The notes beneath the pieces were generated by a model, which did not search any database, was not told where the DNA came from, and saw only the letters and a program-made list of their open reading frames with translations. A stretch of 45,286 bases of DNA, from assembly GCA_001917855.1 (NCBI GenBank), contig MNEU01000082.1, positions 1 to 45,286 of the forward strand. The letters are read 5' to 3'. The translations under genes were made by a program, and so were the position numbers. Shown piece by piece: positions 34,911 through 43,885 of this stretch (position 1 is the stretch's first letter; each line of letters opens with the position of its first letter). Origin of the DNA: Armatimonadetes bacterium 13_1_40CM_64_14. GTDB lineage: Bacteria; Sysuimicrobiota; Sysuimicrobiia; Sysuimicrobiales; Kaftiobacteriaceae.

Positions 34911-35305
34911 GCTCGGTTGATACCTTCCGCACAGAACCAGACACGCCTCTTCTTACGGATAGTGTTCGCCACCCGCATTGTGTTCCATGTCGGTGGAAGT
35001 CAGCCGTTCAAGTTTACCCATCCGCTTTGAATTCACGATAAGCCTGCTCGGCATGCAGATAATGGCAGTGGAAAGCCGTCCATAGAGAGCGCGGGTTCGC
35101 CGAACCGTGCGCATTCGCCCGAGAATCATAGGAGGGAAGGAACGGATCCCTCGCGGCACGTGCTCTTGGACAGGAGGGCGATGTCCTAAGAGCCCCGGAC
35201 CGACGATCCTGTGTGCCGGAGGGATCCGGAGCCTTTCCCTTCTGGCACACAGACGATACCACCGGGGCGTCTCACGACCGTCACAAGAATGCTGGAATGG
35301 ATGCT
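34911..35305. other. 395-base gap with a strongly self-complementary core
   Basis: No believable gene. At 35143-35250 there is a nested structure. Arms 35143-35159 and 35213-35228 are complementary over 16 bp with one bulged G. They enclose a hairpin at 35162-35193 (GCTCTT/AAGAGC and GGACA/TGTCC with one bulged base). The 35211-35217 strand can instead pair with 35244-35250 (GTGTGCC/GGCACAC). This could be a structured leader of ctaAB on the minus strand or the end of the upstream regulator transcript. I match it to no known riboswitch class. Confidence 0.45.
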
Positions 35306-38300
35306 CTATTGTCCCGTTAACCCTGCAGACCCCTGCTGACCTACTTCCGAGGTGCCCACCGCCCTTGAAGCGAACAAAACGGCGCTCTCCCGCCCTGAGC
35401 GAATTCGCCCGGCGGGTAGCTGTTGCTGGTTCCTGACTTGTTTGCGGTGGTCTCCATTCTGAGCTGGAACGATCTCAACTGATACAGGATCGATGCGTTC
35501 GCCTAGTACTTTCGCAGCAGCCTCTGCAATCTTCCCGTTGACAGGAATCGCCATGAATCGGCGCCGCATAGACCCCTTTAGGGTCATCATCTGGCACATC
35601 ATACATTCATAAGCTTTACGAAGAGCTCTCTTCGCTGCGACAATATTCCGGCACGAGTGTAATACTCGAAAGCGGGTCCAGTGGATTTCCTGCATCTTTT
35701 CGGCGCTATCCACCTTTCGTAGAAGCCCCCGCATTTCGCGCAGGCACCCCAAAGCCCTTGTTGTGTCGCCGCGAGCAAGGAGGGTTCTCGCCATCGCAGC
35801 TATCGCCCGCAATTCAAGCTCTGATTCTCCACAGGACTTCAATCTTGCGCGAACGATCGATAGGTGCTTGATTGCATGGGCAAACCGGCCGCGTTCAAGG
35901 GAGATGCAACCGAGCGTAAAGCGAGCGCTCAAATCAATCGACGTACCGCGCATACCTCCTGCGGCGGAGAGCGCCCGACTAAGCTTCGCCCAGTTATACG
36001 CGGCGTCCAGATTACCCTCCTCAAGCAGAACAGCAGCCATCGAATCTGCATATGTCGTGGCATCCTCACTACCTCGATCTTGCGCAACCAATCTCATGGC
36101 CCGCTCCGTATACCTTTGAGCACGTTTGAACTCACCCACGAGACGGAGAACTCCATATGCTGCGTTGTTCAGGATCAGGATCTCAGCCCTCACATCTCCC
36201 GCGCGCCTAACCATTCGTAAAGCTTGCTCGCTCTCGTGGACTCCTTCTCGCAGTCTCCCCATGATTGCGTGCGTGAGAGCAAGTTGCGATAGTCCGCGTG
36301 CTTCACCAACCTTATCGCCAATTTTCCGCAATCCGTCGAGACCCCCCTGAAGGAGCTGTTCCGAAATCGCTGCTTTGCCCAAGAAGCGGTACAGAATTCC
36401 CTTTTGTATCAACACAAAAGCACCCGACCGGTCGTCCTCTAGCTCTTTAAGGAGAACCTCAGCTCTGTCAAGGCACTTTATCGCATCGAGGTTCCTGACT
36501 CGATAAGCCGAGGCCGTAGCTAAGTGTGATAGTGCCCTTGCTTCCCCCGCCCGCTCCTTAACTGAACGACACATCGACAACGCTCGATGGAATGCGGCAT
36601 GTGCGAGATCGTATCTGCGAACGTTCAAATATACAAGTCCCAAGATCTCGCGGGCTTGGCATTCGCCAGCGACATCACCAATTGCTCTAAACGTTTGTAT
36701 CGCATGCAGCGCCACTCCGAGCGCCTCTCGCCCCCTATTCCCTCTTATAAGCAGGTTGCTCCGTAGAACAGCAGCTTCTCCGTGTAGGTGGTTATCCTTC
36801 AATTCGCACGCAGCAGCATCAATTGCATCTACATCTCTTGCCTGTCCGGCACGATCCCCAAGGAGTTCACGCACTTCCTGACGTTTCTTGAGCAACTCAA
36901 CGCACCGGTGAAGACCGTTCTCACTACTACTTTGGCAACTTTCAGCTATGACCAGTGCCTTACTGTACCACTCATCCGCGTTTGCGTTCGCATGAACAAA
37001 TCGCGCCTTATCTCCGCAAGCCTCTGCATAGGAGAGAGCTTTCTCCTTATACCCTGCTTCCTCAAAGTGCCAAGCTAAGTCTTCCTTCAGCCAAGGCCTT
37101 CTAAGCTCTAGAAGGTTGGCCACCTTCAAATGCAGGGCACGCAGGCGGACTTTGTTCGTTGAGGAAATTCCCACAAGACGTACACTTTCGTGAAGAAACC
37201 GAAACCCATCTGCTTTCTCTGCTAGCAGATGCGTTCGCACCAAGCGACCTGTGCACATTACAAGATCGTTTTCAGAGAGACCAACAAGCTCCTGAAGGTC
37301 GTCTAATCGTATTTCTAATCCAAGTACTGCCGAGGCGGAGAGTACGTTGCGATCCACTTCATCGAGCATCTCTATTCTTCGTCGAATCAGATCATGGATG
37401 CGTAAAGGTATGCTCAATAGCATTTTGCTATCAGTCTGTACCAGAATCCAGTGGCCATTGCGATCCCGAGCGAGGAGCCTGCGGGATTTAAGGAACTTCA
37501 ACAGCTCAAGTATAAATAGCGGAACGCCGCTAGTTCCTCTCCATATGTACCTGACGAGATCATCCGCAACGTGCTTGGAACGAAGCAACCCCTGGATCAG
37601 TTCAGCGACCTCAGCCTCACAGAGTGGCCCAAGGCGGACAGGGGCTGCACCCAAAGCGACCAACCGAGATAACAACTCCTCACTCCCAGGTTCCTCTTCC
37701 CGCACCGTTCCAAGAACGAGGAGACGAAGTCGCCTCAGTCTGGGCAACAATGCGGCGAGAAGGCCGATGCTCGCTTTGTCTATCTGATGCAGATCCTCGA
37801 GAATAAGCAACGTGGGTTTTGTTTCATATTTTCCTGCAACTTGTTCCAATAACGTTTCATTCACGATTGCGCTATTTAGAGCGATTGAAGTGGAGAACTC
37901 ACCTGAAGAAACCGGAGTCACGCCATGAGGCGTCAACGTACTCAGGAGGACCTTGAGTGCTGACGGGGCATCTGCCAGATCGCACTCGGCAGCAGTAATG
38001 CGCGGCCATAGGGCCTGCACGAAAACCTGATAAGGGGAGGAATCCTGCAGGCTTGGACAAGACCCCCGGAGGACCTCGAAGCCTCTGAGTCCGGCCTCAA
38101 GAGCCAATTCTTCGAGCAATGTGCTCTTACCGATCCCTGCTTCACCTGACACTATGGCTGCACAGCCGGCCCCGGCGGCGACTTGGTTAATGAAACTCGT
38201 GAGCGTGCTCAGTACTTCTTGCCTGCCGACGATAGGAGTTCGATCCAGATCGTTCAGCTCTTCATTGCGCAGTCTCAGCGCGCTTGCAGGAATGGGGCGC

Positions 38301-39025
38301 TGGCCCTGAGATTGGACATACTGCCAGAGTTCAATGCTAGCTTGGGATGGCTCTATTCCTAACTCGGTCCTGAGCGCAGCCCTAAGCCTGCCAAACTGCG
38401 AAAGGGCGGCGTCTCTATCGCCAGAGAGATGGTATGAAAGAATCATCTCCCTGTGAGCGTCTTCATCAGACGGATCAATTTCCAGAAGTTTCCCCGCATG
38501 AGATATGGCCGCACGAAAGTTGCCGAGTGCCCTACAATTTTTGGCTAGTCTTCTGAGCAGGCGGGCATGGAGACTTCTGAAGTATTCTCTTTGTTCCTCA
38601 CACCAGTCGTAGGCGCGACCCTCGAGCAGATCCCCGCGGTACAAGTGCATGGCCTCTTGCATAAGAAGATCTTGGTCGGGAGGAGGCAAATGATCGATCG
38701 ACGTAACCAGGGTTTCAAATTGGACCGCGTCGACTTGCAATTTGCAGTCGAGAGAAATCGTTGCGGCATTCGCTTCCAGCCGTGTATCTGGAACATCGCG
38801 CAGAACCTGGCGCAATCGCCACAGAGTCATTCTTAGCTGTCTTTTTCCCACCCCTCCATCGGCATCGGGCCACAGAGCGGTGGCAACCATCTCCCTTGAG
38901 ACCCTTTTCCTTCCGAGCAGCAAATAAGCGAATAGCTCGATAGCTTTTTGCGTCGGGAAGTGTGCTGTCTCGTTTTCGATATCAAGAGAAAAGCTCCCAA
39001 GGAGCCTGATAGAGCGGGCTTTCAT
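35306..39025 (-). CDS. SARP/BTAD-type transcriptional regulator with AAA ATPase and TPR repeats
   Basis: 1239 residues. Residues 1-95 are an OmpR-like winged helix (RLLGSFSL, then TQKAIELFAYLLL, ELALWPDA-type ALWPDADGG). Residues ~98-245 are the bacterial transcriptional activation domain (BTAD, ending LGIEPSQASIELW). Next is a STAND/AAA ATPase with Walker A GEAGIGKS (294-301) and Walker B LLILEDLHQ (406-414). From about 650 on, many TPR-like helical repeats follow. This is the design of large SARP-family regulators that couple ligand or protein sensing to transcription. The start has GGTGAGG-rich sequence upstream. The region is visibly less GC-rich than its surroundings. Two HD-GYP-type genes lie directly upstream on the same strand. 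The target genes are unknown. Confidence 0.88.
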   Translation of the reverse strand: MKARSIRLLGSFSLDIENETAHFPTQKAIELFAYLLLGRKRVSREMVATALWPDADGGVGKRQLRMTLWRLRQVLRDVPDTRLEANAATISLDCKLQVDAVQFETLVTSIDHLPPPDQDLLMQEAMHLYRGDLLEGRAYDWCEEQREYFRSLHARLLRRLAKNCRALGNFRAAISHAGKLLEIDPSDEDAHREMILSYHLSGDRDAALSQFGRLRAALRTELGIEPSQASIELWQYVQSQGQRPIPASALRLRNEELNDLDRTPIVGRQEVLSTLTSFINQVAAGAGCAAIVSGEAGIGKSTLLEELALEAGLRGFEVLRGSCPSLQDSSPYQVFVQALWPRITAAECDLADAPSALKVLLSTLTPHGVTPVSSGEFSTSIALNSAIVNETLLEQVAGKYETKPTLLILEDLHQIDKASIGLLAALLPRLRRLRLLVLGTVREEEPGSEELLSRLVALGAAPVRLGPLCEAEVAELIQGLLRSKHVADDLVRYIWRGTSGVPLFILELLKFLKSRRLLARDRNGHWILVQTDSKMLLSIPLRIHDLIRRRIEMLDEVDRNVLSASAVLGLEIRLDDLQELVGLSENDLVMCTGRLVRTHLLAEKADGFRFLHESVRLVGISSTNKVRLRALHLKVANLLELRRPWLKEDLAWHFEEAGYKEKALSYAEACGDKARFVHANANADEWYSKALVIAESCQSSSENGLHRCVELLKKRQEVRELLGDRAGQARDVDAIDAAACELKDNHLHGEAAVLRSNLLIRGNRGREALGVALHAIQTFRAIGDVAGECQAREILGLVYLNVRRYDLAHAAFHRALSMCRSVKERAGEARALSHLATASAYRVRNLDAIKCLDRAEVLLKELEDDRSGAFVLIQKGILYRFLGKAAISEQLLQGGLDGLRKIGDKVGEARGLSQLALTHAIMGRLREGVHESEQALRMVRRAGDVRAEILILNNAAYGVLRLVGEFKRAQRYTERAMRLVAQDRGSEDATTYADSMAAVLLEEGNLDAAYNWAKLSRALSAAGGMRGTSIDLSARFTLGCISLERGRFAHAIKHLSIVRARLKSCGESELELRAIAAMARTLLARGDTTRALGCLREMRGLLRKVDSAEKMQEIHWTRFRVLHSCRNIVAAKRALRKAYECMMCQMMTLKGSMRRRFMAIPVNGKIAEAAAKVLGERIDPVSVEIVPAQNGDHRKQVRNQQQLPAGRIRSGRESAVLFASRAVGTSEVGQQGSAGLTGQ

Positions 39026-39145
39026 TGACTCTCACCTCACCTGGAAAGAACCTGCCATCAAGAATCCGGACAAACGTGCTGATACACGACTCGCACCAAT
39101 TCCGGTAAGTAGGGAGGAAGTCAGTAAAGTAAGGACGCTGATCGA

Positions 39146-40384
39146 CTATGGCACTAGTTGGATAACTCCCTCAAGCGCCTCGACAACCCGGGGATCAAAC
39201 TGAGTCCCTGCGTGCTTCTTCAAGATTTCCAAGGCCTCGGCCTTGCTCCTCGCCTTTCGGTAGGGACGATCTGTTGTCATAGCGTTGAGTGCATCGGCGA
39301 CGAGCACAGCGCGCGATCCGATAGGGATCTGCTCTCCACGAAGGCCGTCAGGGTACCCACTACCGTCAAAGTGTTCATGATGGTGCCGCACGATATCGGA
39401 GGCGTCAGAGAGCAACTCAACCGGCCGCATAATTTCTGCACCTATGACCGGATGGCGTCGCATTAGCGCCATCTCTTCAGTATCCAAACGAGATGGCTTG
39501 CGTATGATCTTGCCGCTCACGCCAATTTTGCCGATATCGTGCAGCATGCCCGCGAGCTTGATCTTCCTCACCTCAGGTTCCGGGAGTCGCAACGCCCTCG
39601 CGATCCTCACAGCAATCTCCGAAGCATCCCGCGCATGCCTACCAGTGTACGCATCTTTAAGATCGATTGCGTGCGCAACCATAGCCAAGCTGGCAAAGAG
39701 AACACTCCGCTGGTCGCTGAGTAGCTTATACGGTTGATATGCTTCCACCACAGCGATTGTCGCCAGAGCGAGAATGAAGTAGCCTGACATCCCGTATGCA
39801 CTTGCGAGATAGCTCATCCCGACGGCAAGAAGAGCAAGAAGAGCAAGGTTTGCAACGATCGCTTTACCGGCCGCACTAGAATATGTTAGGAATCCCACTC
39901 CTTGCGAGACTCTTGCACTGACCGCCGCGAGAAGGTATCGCATAGTGATGTAGCCTACCGTGGCGAGGACAAATCCTGCTACCCAACCACGATTGCCGGG
40001 CGCGCGAAAGTCAAAGCCGACCTCGGAAACTAGAAGAAGCCCAGCAAGGACCGCAATGGTCTCTCCACCAGCTTCTTCAAGTGAACGGATCCAGTCCGGC
40101 TGTCCTGAAACAAGTCCGCCCACTAGCGGTGAGACTCCAGCAACAAACAACGGTACGGAAGCATCAGTCAGCAACAGACCCGTGAATATCATCATAGGGG
40201 CCAATGTCACATATCCCATCGGCTCCAGGTTGATTCGCAACCAAGCTGCCGGAATGGTCAATCCTATGATCAGCAGACCAAGAAGCGACATTCCACGCCA
40301 CAGTACTAGAGCCGCCGCGCCTAGAATCGCAATTACACCTGTAGCCCGCAGTACTGTCAGGAAAATCCGGCCAAGGAGGTTCAT
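39146..40384 (-). CDS. Membrane HD-GYP phosphodiesterase-type protein
   Basis: 412 residues. About six membrane helices fill residues 8-215 without a recognised sensor domain. They are followed by a complete HD-GYP domain: H250, HDIGK (282-286), H311 and HHEHFDGSGYPDGLRG (335-350). All listed metal-binding and GYP residues are intact, so cyclic-di-GMP hydrolysis is likely. It is the second of a tandem with the gene at 40403, 18 bases apart. No GGDEF cyclase is in the window. Confidence 0.9.
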   Translation of the reverse strand: MNLLGRIFLTVLRATGVIAILGAAALVLWRGMSLLGLLIIGLTIPAAWLRINLEPMGYVTLAPMMIFTGLLLTDASVPLFVAGVSPLVGGLVSGQPDWIRSLEEAGGETIAVLAGLLLVSEVGFDFRAPGNRGWVAGFVLATVGYITMRYLLAAVSARVSQGVGFLTYSSAAGKAIVANLALLALLAVGMSYLASAYGMSGYFILALATIAVVEAYQPYKLLSDQRSVLFASLAMVAHAIDLKDAYTGRHARDASEIAVRIARALRLPEPEVRKIKLAGMLHDIGKIGVSGKIIRKPSRLDTEEMALMRRHPVIGAEIMRPVELLSDASDIVRHHHEHFDGSGYPDGLRGEQIPIGSRAVLVADALNAMTTDRPYRKARSKAEALEILKKHAGTQFDPRVVEALEGVIQLVP

Positions 40385-40402
40385 TAGCTCCTCGATTCAG
40401 AC

Positions 40403-41671
40403 TCAGCGGCGAGCCGAGGGGGGTGGCGAATCTGAACTCAGCCGCAACAGTGCGGGATCATCCCTCGCCGCTTCGATAAGAGCGTCGACGACGCGCGGAT
40501 CAAACAGCTTACCCGCTCCGTCGCGAATTTGTTTGATTACGGCGTTATCGAGATTGCCTTCCGAACTTGACAAGCCTGCGCGGATCATTGACTCGACGGC
40601 TTCAGCAAGCGCCACGATCCGAGCACCAACTGGGATTTGACTTCCTCTCAGGCCCATGTATCCTGTCCCGTCAAAGTTTTCGTGATGGTACAATACAATC
40701 TCCACGACATCGCGCCGGGGAATCTCGCCTGCCACTTCAGCACCAATTCTGACATGCTCAAGGAGTCTCGCCGCAACATCTCTGTCGTCTGATTCCACTA
40801 GCTCCTCTAGACCGATCATTCCCACATCATGCACGAGCGCTCCAATTTCAACACCATCTACAACAGAATCTGCAAGACCCAACTGTCTTGCGGTCGCCAC
40901 AGCCATGTTCGCAACACGCCTTGAATGACCTTTCCCCTGGGGGAAGTTCGCGTCGATAGCCACAACGAGAGACTCTATAGCCTGACCAAATATCCGCCGG
41001 TGCTGAACGTATAGCTCGGTCGCCCATCTCTGCGCAGGGAACGAAGCTATAAAGAGCAACAACGTTAGCGGGTGCACAGACACGAAAAACATCGCGAGAA
41101 GCGCTGCTGTCGGGACGGAGAGGAAATTCGACCAGAGGGAATCCTTGACACCGACGACCCACGACCCCCAGAAAGGGGTTTTGCGAAACCAGCTATGGAA
41201 CCCTGAGACAAACAAATTGTTGCTCACTTGCATCACGAATGAAGCAAGCGTAAGTGGGACAAGAAGGCTTAAGACGCCTGGATCTTTCAAGGATCCAGCT
41301 GACAGATGAAACATGACAGCGGCGAGACCCACGCTTAGACCCCATTGAGCACCAGTGAAGATCATCCTCCAGGGAACCCAACCCCTCGAAATCACCGCGC
41401 CTAGACTCGATCCGACACTTGACACCAAAAGTGCCGTTTGTGGATTGTGAACACAAAGGAGCACATAGAAAAGCATTGGGGTCGAGGTAAAGTAACCTCC
41501 ACGGGGATTGGGAATCGGGTACATAGCGGCCATAGTGATGAGCGCGGTGAACATCAGCATCTCGGGCCAGCGGTCCCAAGATATGGCGGCCGGACTTATC
41601 CAGAGGGCCCCTGAGGCGACCGCGATCACCGCCAGGATGTAGAACTGAAAACCTAGGGGCAACCTCTCCAT
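40403..41671 (-). CDS. Membrane HD-GYP-like protein with divergent active site
   Basis: 422 residues from ATG 41671. The frame is open to a TTG at 41731, but neither has a good Shine-Dalgarno. About six or seven membrane helices lie in residues 10-215. The HD-GYP-like domain has H249, HDVGM (281-285, K replaced by M), H306 near LLEHVRIG, and HHENFDGTGYMGLRG (329-343), where GYPxGL is shortened to GYMGL. The His/Asp metal core survives, but the lysine and the GYP loop are changed, so its activity may be lost or shifted. It may sense a signal and pair with the intact neighbour downstream. Confidence 0.82.
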   Translation of the reverse strand: MERLPLGFQFYILAVIAVASGALWISPAAISWDRWPEMLMFTALITMAAMYPIPNPRGGYFTSTPMLFYVLLCVHNPQTALLVSSVGSSLGAVISRGWVPWRMIFTGAQWGLSVGLAAVMFHLSAGSLKDPGVLSLLVPLTLASFVMQVSNNLFVSGFHSWFRKTPFWGSWVVGVKDSLWSNFLSVPTAALLAMFFVSVHPLTLLLFIASFPAQRWATELYVQHRRIFGQAIESLVVAIDANFPQGKGHSRRVANMAVATARQLGLADSVVDGVEIGALVHDVGMIGLEELVESDDRDVAARLLEHVRIGAEVAGEIPRRDVVEIVLYHHENFDGTGYMGLRGSQIPVGARIVALAEAVESMIRAGLSSSEGNLDNAVIKQIRDGAGKLFDPRVVDALIEAARDDPALLRLSSDSPPPSARR

Positions 41672-41982
41672 CCCAACTTGGGGGAAAAGAAAAAACCGGG
41701 CCGAATGTCTATGGATCTCTGCCTTCAGCAAGTATCTTGATACGGCGATTCGCGTTCACGCTTCACCTGTCGAGATTGGTTAAGCACGAAGCGCTCGCGA
41801 AGCTCTATGAAGTTGCCGAGCATCAAGGAGACTAGTCGTCTCTTCGGAGATGCTCGATATCGCAGCGTCGGAGTCGCTGCTCGTCTAGCCGTCGGTCCGG
41901 TTGTATCAAGCTTTCTTCGTGGGAACGGTTTTTCCTGCGCTCCGGACGTCCGCAAAACAAAGTCACCTTCTCGTCATTGGAA
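41672..41982 (-). other. 311-base gap, no gene seen
   Basis: Between the MFS gene and the HD-GYP-like gene. Short open frames here are not convincing and no consensus promoter, terminator or repeat is apparent. It may hold the promoter for the HD-GYP/SARP run. Confidence 0.3.
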
Positions 41983-43473
41983 TCATCGTCGCTTGCGTAT
42001 GGCGGCACCTCCAAAGGCAAACATCAGAACCGAGATCAACACCCCAAGCGCCCGAACAGGAGAGAAGTTGTAAATTCCCAGCCAGCCGACGAGCACGACT
42101 CCTAAGGCAGTCAAGCTCAGCCACGTCTGTTGTGTTGCCTCAAACTCCGGGCTGGCCTTCCCTCCTAACCGTCGGGCAATAGCGAACATCCGTTCTTTTA
42201 GGTCGCTGGGCCCGGCATCAAAATTCCTCGTTGCAGGGTTATTTATTACAACCAATGCTGTCCCAACTGCACCCACGACGGCCAGTAACACTATCGAGAA
42301 TCGGACGCCGAAATTGTCTGCGATGGATCCAAAAGCAAGTGGCGCAACAACCCTGAGAAATCCTGTGGCAACCTGTCGGGTGGAAATAACCCTCCCGAAC
42401 AATTCTGAGGGAGTGCGCTCCATCAGTACGGTGGTCACCCCCACGTAGTACAACGTATTGGCAAAACCCACCGCAAAACCTGTCAACATGAGGGACTCAA
42501 GGGAGTTGCTCAGACCCATGAGACCCGTCGAAAGGAAATTGAGGAAGAAGCCGATCAAGATAGTAAGACTTTTCCGAACACGGGTGCCGAACCAGCCAAG
42601 GATGAGCGAGGCGAGCGTGAAACCAACACCCCAGATACTGTTGAAAGTGCCGAATTGCGCGTCTGTGATGCCAACCTCTCCTTTGGCCAGTGGAGTTTGA
42701 AGGGAACTCAGTCCGCTAGTCACCAAAGCCGCCGGAAAGATTAGCGTGAACAAGCCCCATTGCAAGCTGTCGCGCCTAATGTAGCGAAAGCCGTCACCCA
42801 ATCTGGCTGTGAGAGTCTTGACCTGTGCGGCCTCAGGACTCTCACTAGGACCTTTTGCCTTCAGACCGATTTTTAGTGCCAGGGCGCACAAGCCTGAGAC
42901 CACGTAAGTCACTGCATCAAGGTAAAGCAATGGCGCGTATCCGTACGCAAAAGCTAGGCCGCCCGCAAGGGCAGGGCCAAAGATCTCAGCACCGCTGTCC
43001 ATGGCGGTGAAGAAGGAGTTCGCCGGCATAAGATCCTCGCGGCTTACGGTTAGAGGTATAACTCCGAGCATCGCAGGACGAAAGAATGCATTGGCGGCAG
43101 AGACTAGCATGAGATCCACGTAGACGAGCGCGATGTTCAGATGGATGAGTGAAGGGATGAGAGAGATTAGCAACGCGCGCGCGAAGTCGGACACAACTAG
43201 GATCGCTTTCCGATTTAGTCGGTCGACCAGAACCCCTGCCCACAAGCCAACAACGAGAGTCCCTGCGAACATGGATGAAACGGCAAGTGAAACTGCGGAG
43301 GCGGAATGAGTTAAGTCATAGACCCATAGGGAAACTGCGATCCAGTGAAATCGGTTTCCCATCTCCGAAACCAGCTGCCCCCACCACAGCAGCGCATAGT
43401 TTCGATTGCGCATAAGGCCGAGGAAACCGATCGGCCGCTCGTGTTCGGGTGGATGGACCGCGCCTTGCCCCAC
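41983..43473 (-). CDS. MFS transporter, EntS/MFS_3-like exporter
   Basis: 496 residues from GTG 43473 (GGGGGTAGGG upstream). The N terminus (GLMRNRNYALLWWGQLVSEMGN) and VSLWVYDLTHSASAVSL are typical of the MFS_3 exporter branch (EntS, macrolide efflux). About 12 helices; a C-terminal extension adds two more hydrophobic stretches after a cytoplasmic segment. The substrate is unknown. Base composition is visibly lower in GC, like the SARP and HD-GYP genes, so they may have arrived together. Confidence 0.85.
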   Translation of the reverse strand: MGQGAVHPPEHERPIGFLGLMRNRNYALLWWGQLVSEMGNRFHWIAVSLWVYDLTHSASAVSLAVSSMFAGTLVVGLWAGVLVDRLNRKAILVVSDFARALLISLIPSLIHLNIALVYVDLMLVSAANAFFRPAMLGVIPLTVSREDLMPANSFFTAMDSGAEIFGPALAGGLAFAYGYAPLLYLDAVTYVVSGLCALALKIGLKAKGPSESPEAAQVKTLTARLGDGFRYIRRDSLQWGLFTLIFPAALVTSGLSSLQTPLAKGEVGITDAQFGTFNSIWGVGFTLASLILGWFGTRVRKSLTILIGFFLNFLSTGLMGLSNSLESLMLTGFAVGFANTLYYVGVTTVLMERTPSELFGRVISTRQVATGFLRVVAPLAFGSIADNFGVRFSIVLLAVVGAVGTALVVINNPATRNFDAGPSDLKERMFAIARRLGGKASPEFEATQQTWLSLTALGVVLVGWLGIYNFSPVRALGVLISVLMFAFGGAAIRKRR

Positions 43474-43621
43474 GCCCTACCCCCAAATCGCCCTTGTTAT
43501 TTGCTTTCCCTCAGAGTGGTTCCCTCTACTCGCGGCGACAGACTCGTCTGAATGAGGCGGGACGCGGGGTACTACTGTAAGGAGAGGCGGCGAGGGTCGG
43601 CCCAAAACTTACGGCACTGCA

Positions 43622-43663
43622 GAATCAAAAGAGAACTTCGGGCACCCCGGTGCGGTGCCGAAC
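43622..43663 (-). terminator. Terminator overlapping the end of the zinc-ribbon gene
   Basis: Stem TTCGGGCACC/GGTGCCGAA with one bulge, loop of about 8, then CTCTTTTGATT on the minus strand. The T-run contains the stop codon of the zinc-ribbon frame. Confidence 0.5.
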
Positions 43664-43885
43664 AATTACAACATCCCCGCTGCGCTGCAAGCTATACAGA
43701 GCGGGGCCAACTGCGCCCACGCGGACGGACCCAAATGACAGATCTCCGGGCGGAGCCGGTGTAAAGGGGCGGCTGCACCGGGTGCAGAAAGACCCACGCT
43801 CAGGACGAAGTCGGCCCTGGACATGGCTCCAGCGAACCGTGATGTTTGAGATGACGTGGCGGCTACGACAATACGGACACTGCAT
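43625..43885 (-). CDS. Small zinc-ribbon protein
   Basis: 86 residues from ATG 43885, with AGGGTG 6 bases upstream. The knuckles CPYC at the very N terminus and CTRC about 32 residues on make a zinc ribbon. The C-terminal half has no recognised motif, and its last codons overlap a terminator, so it may not matter. The start lies one base from the start chosen for the divergent namZ gene, leaving no intergenic promoter. No function is assigned. Confidence 0.5.
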   Translation of the reverse strand: MQCPYCRSRHVISNITVRWSHVQGRLRPERGSFCTRCSRPFTPAPPGDLSFGSVRVGAVGPALYSLQRSGDVVIVRHRTGVPEVLF

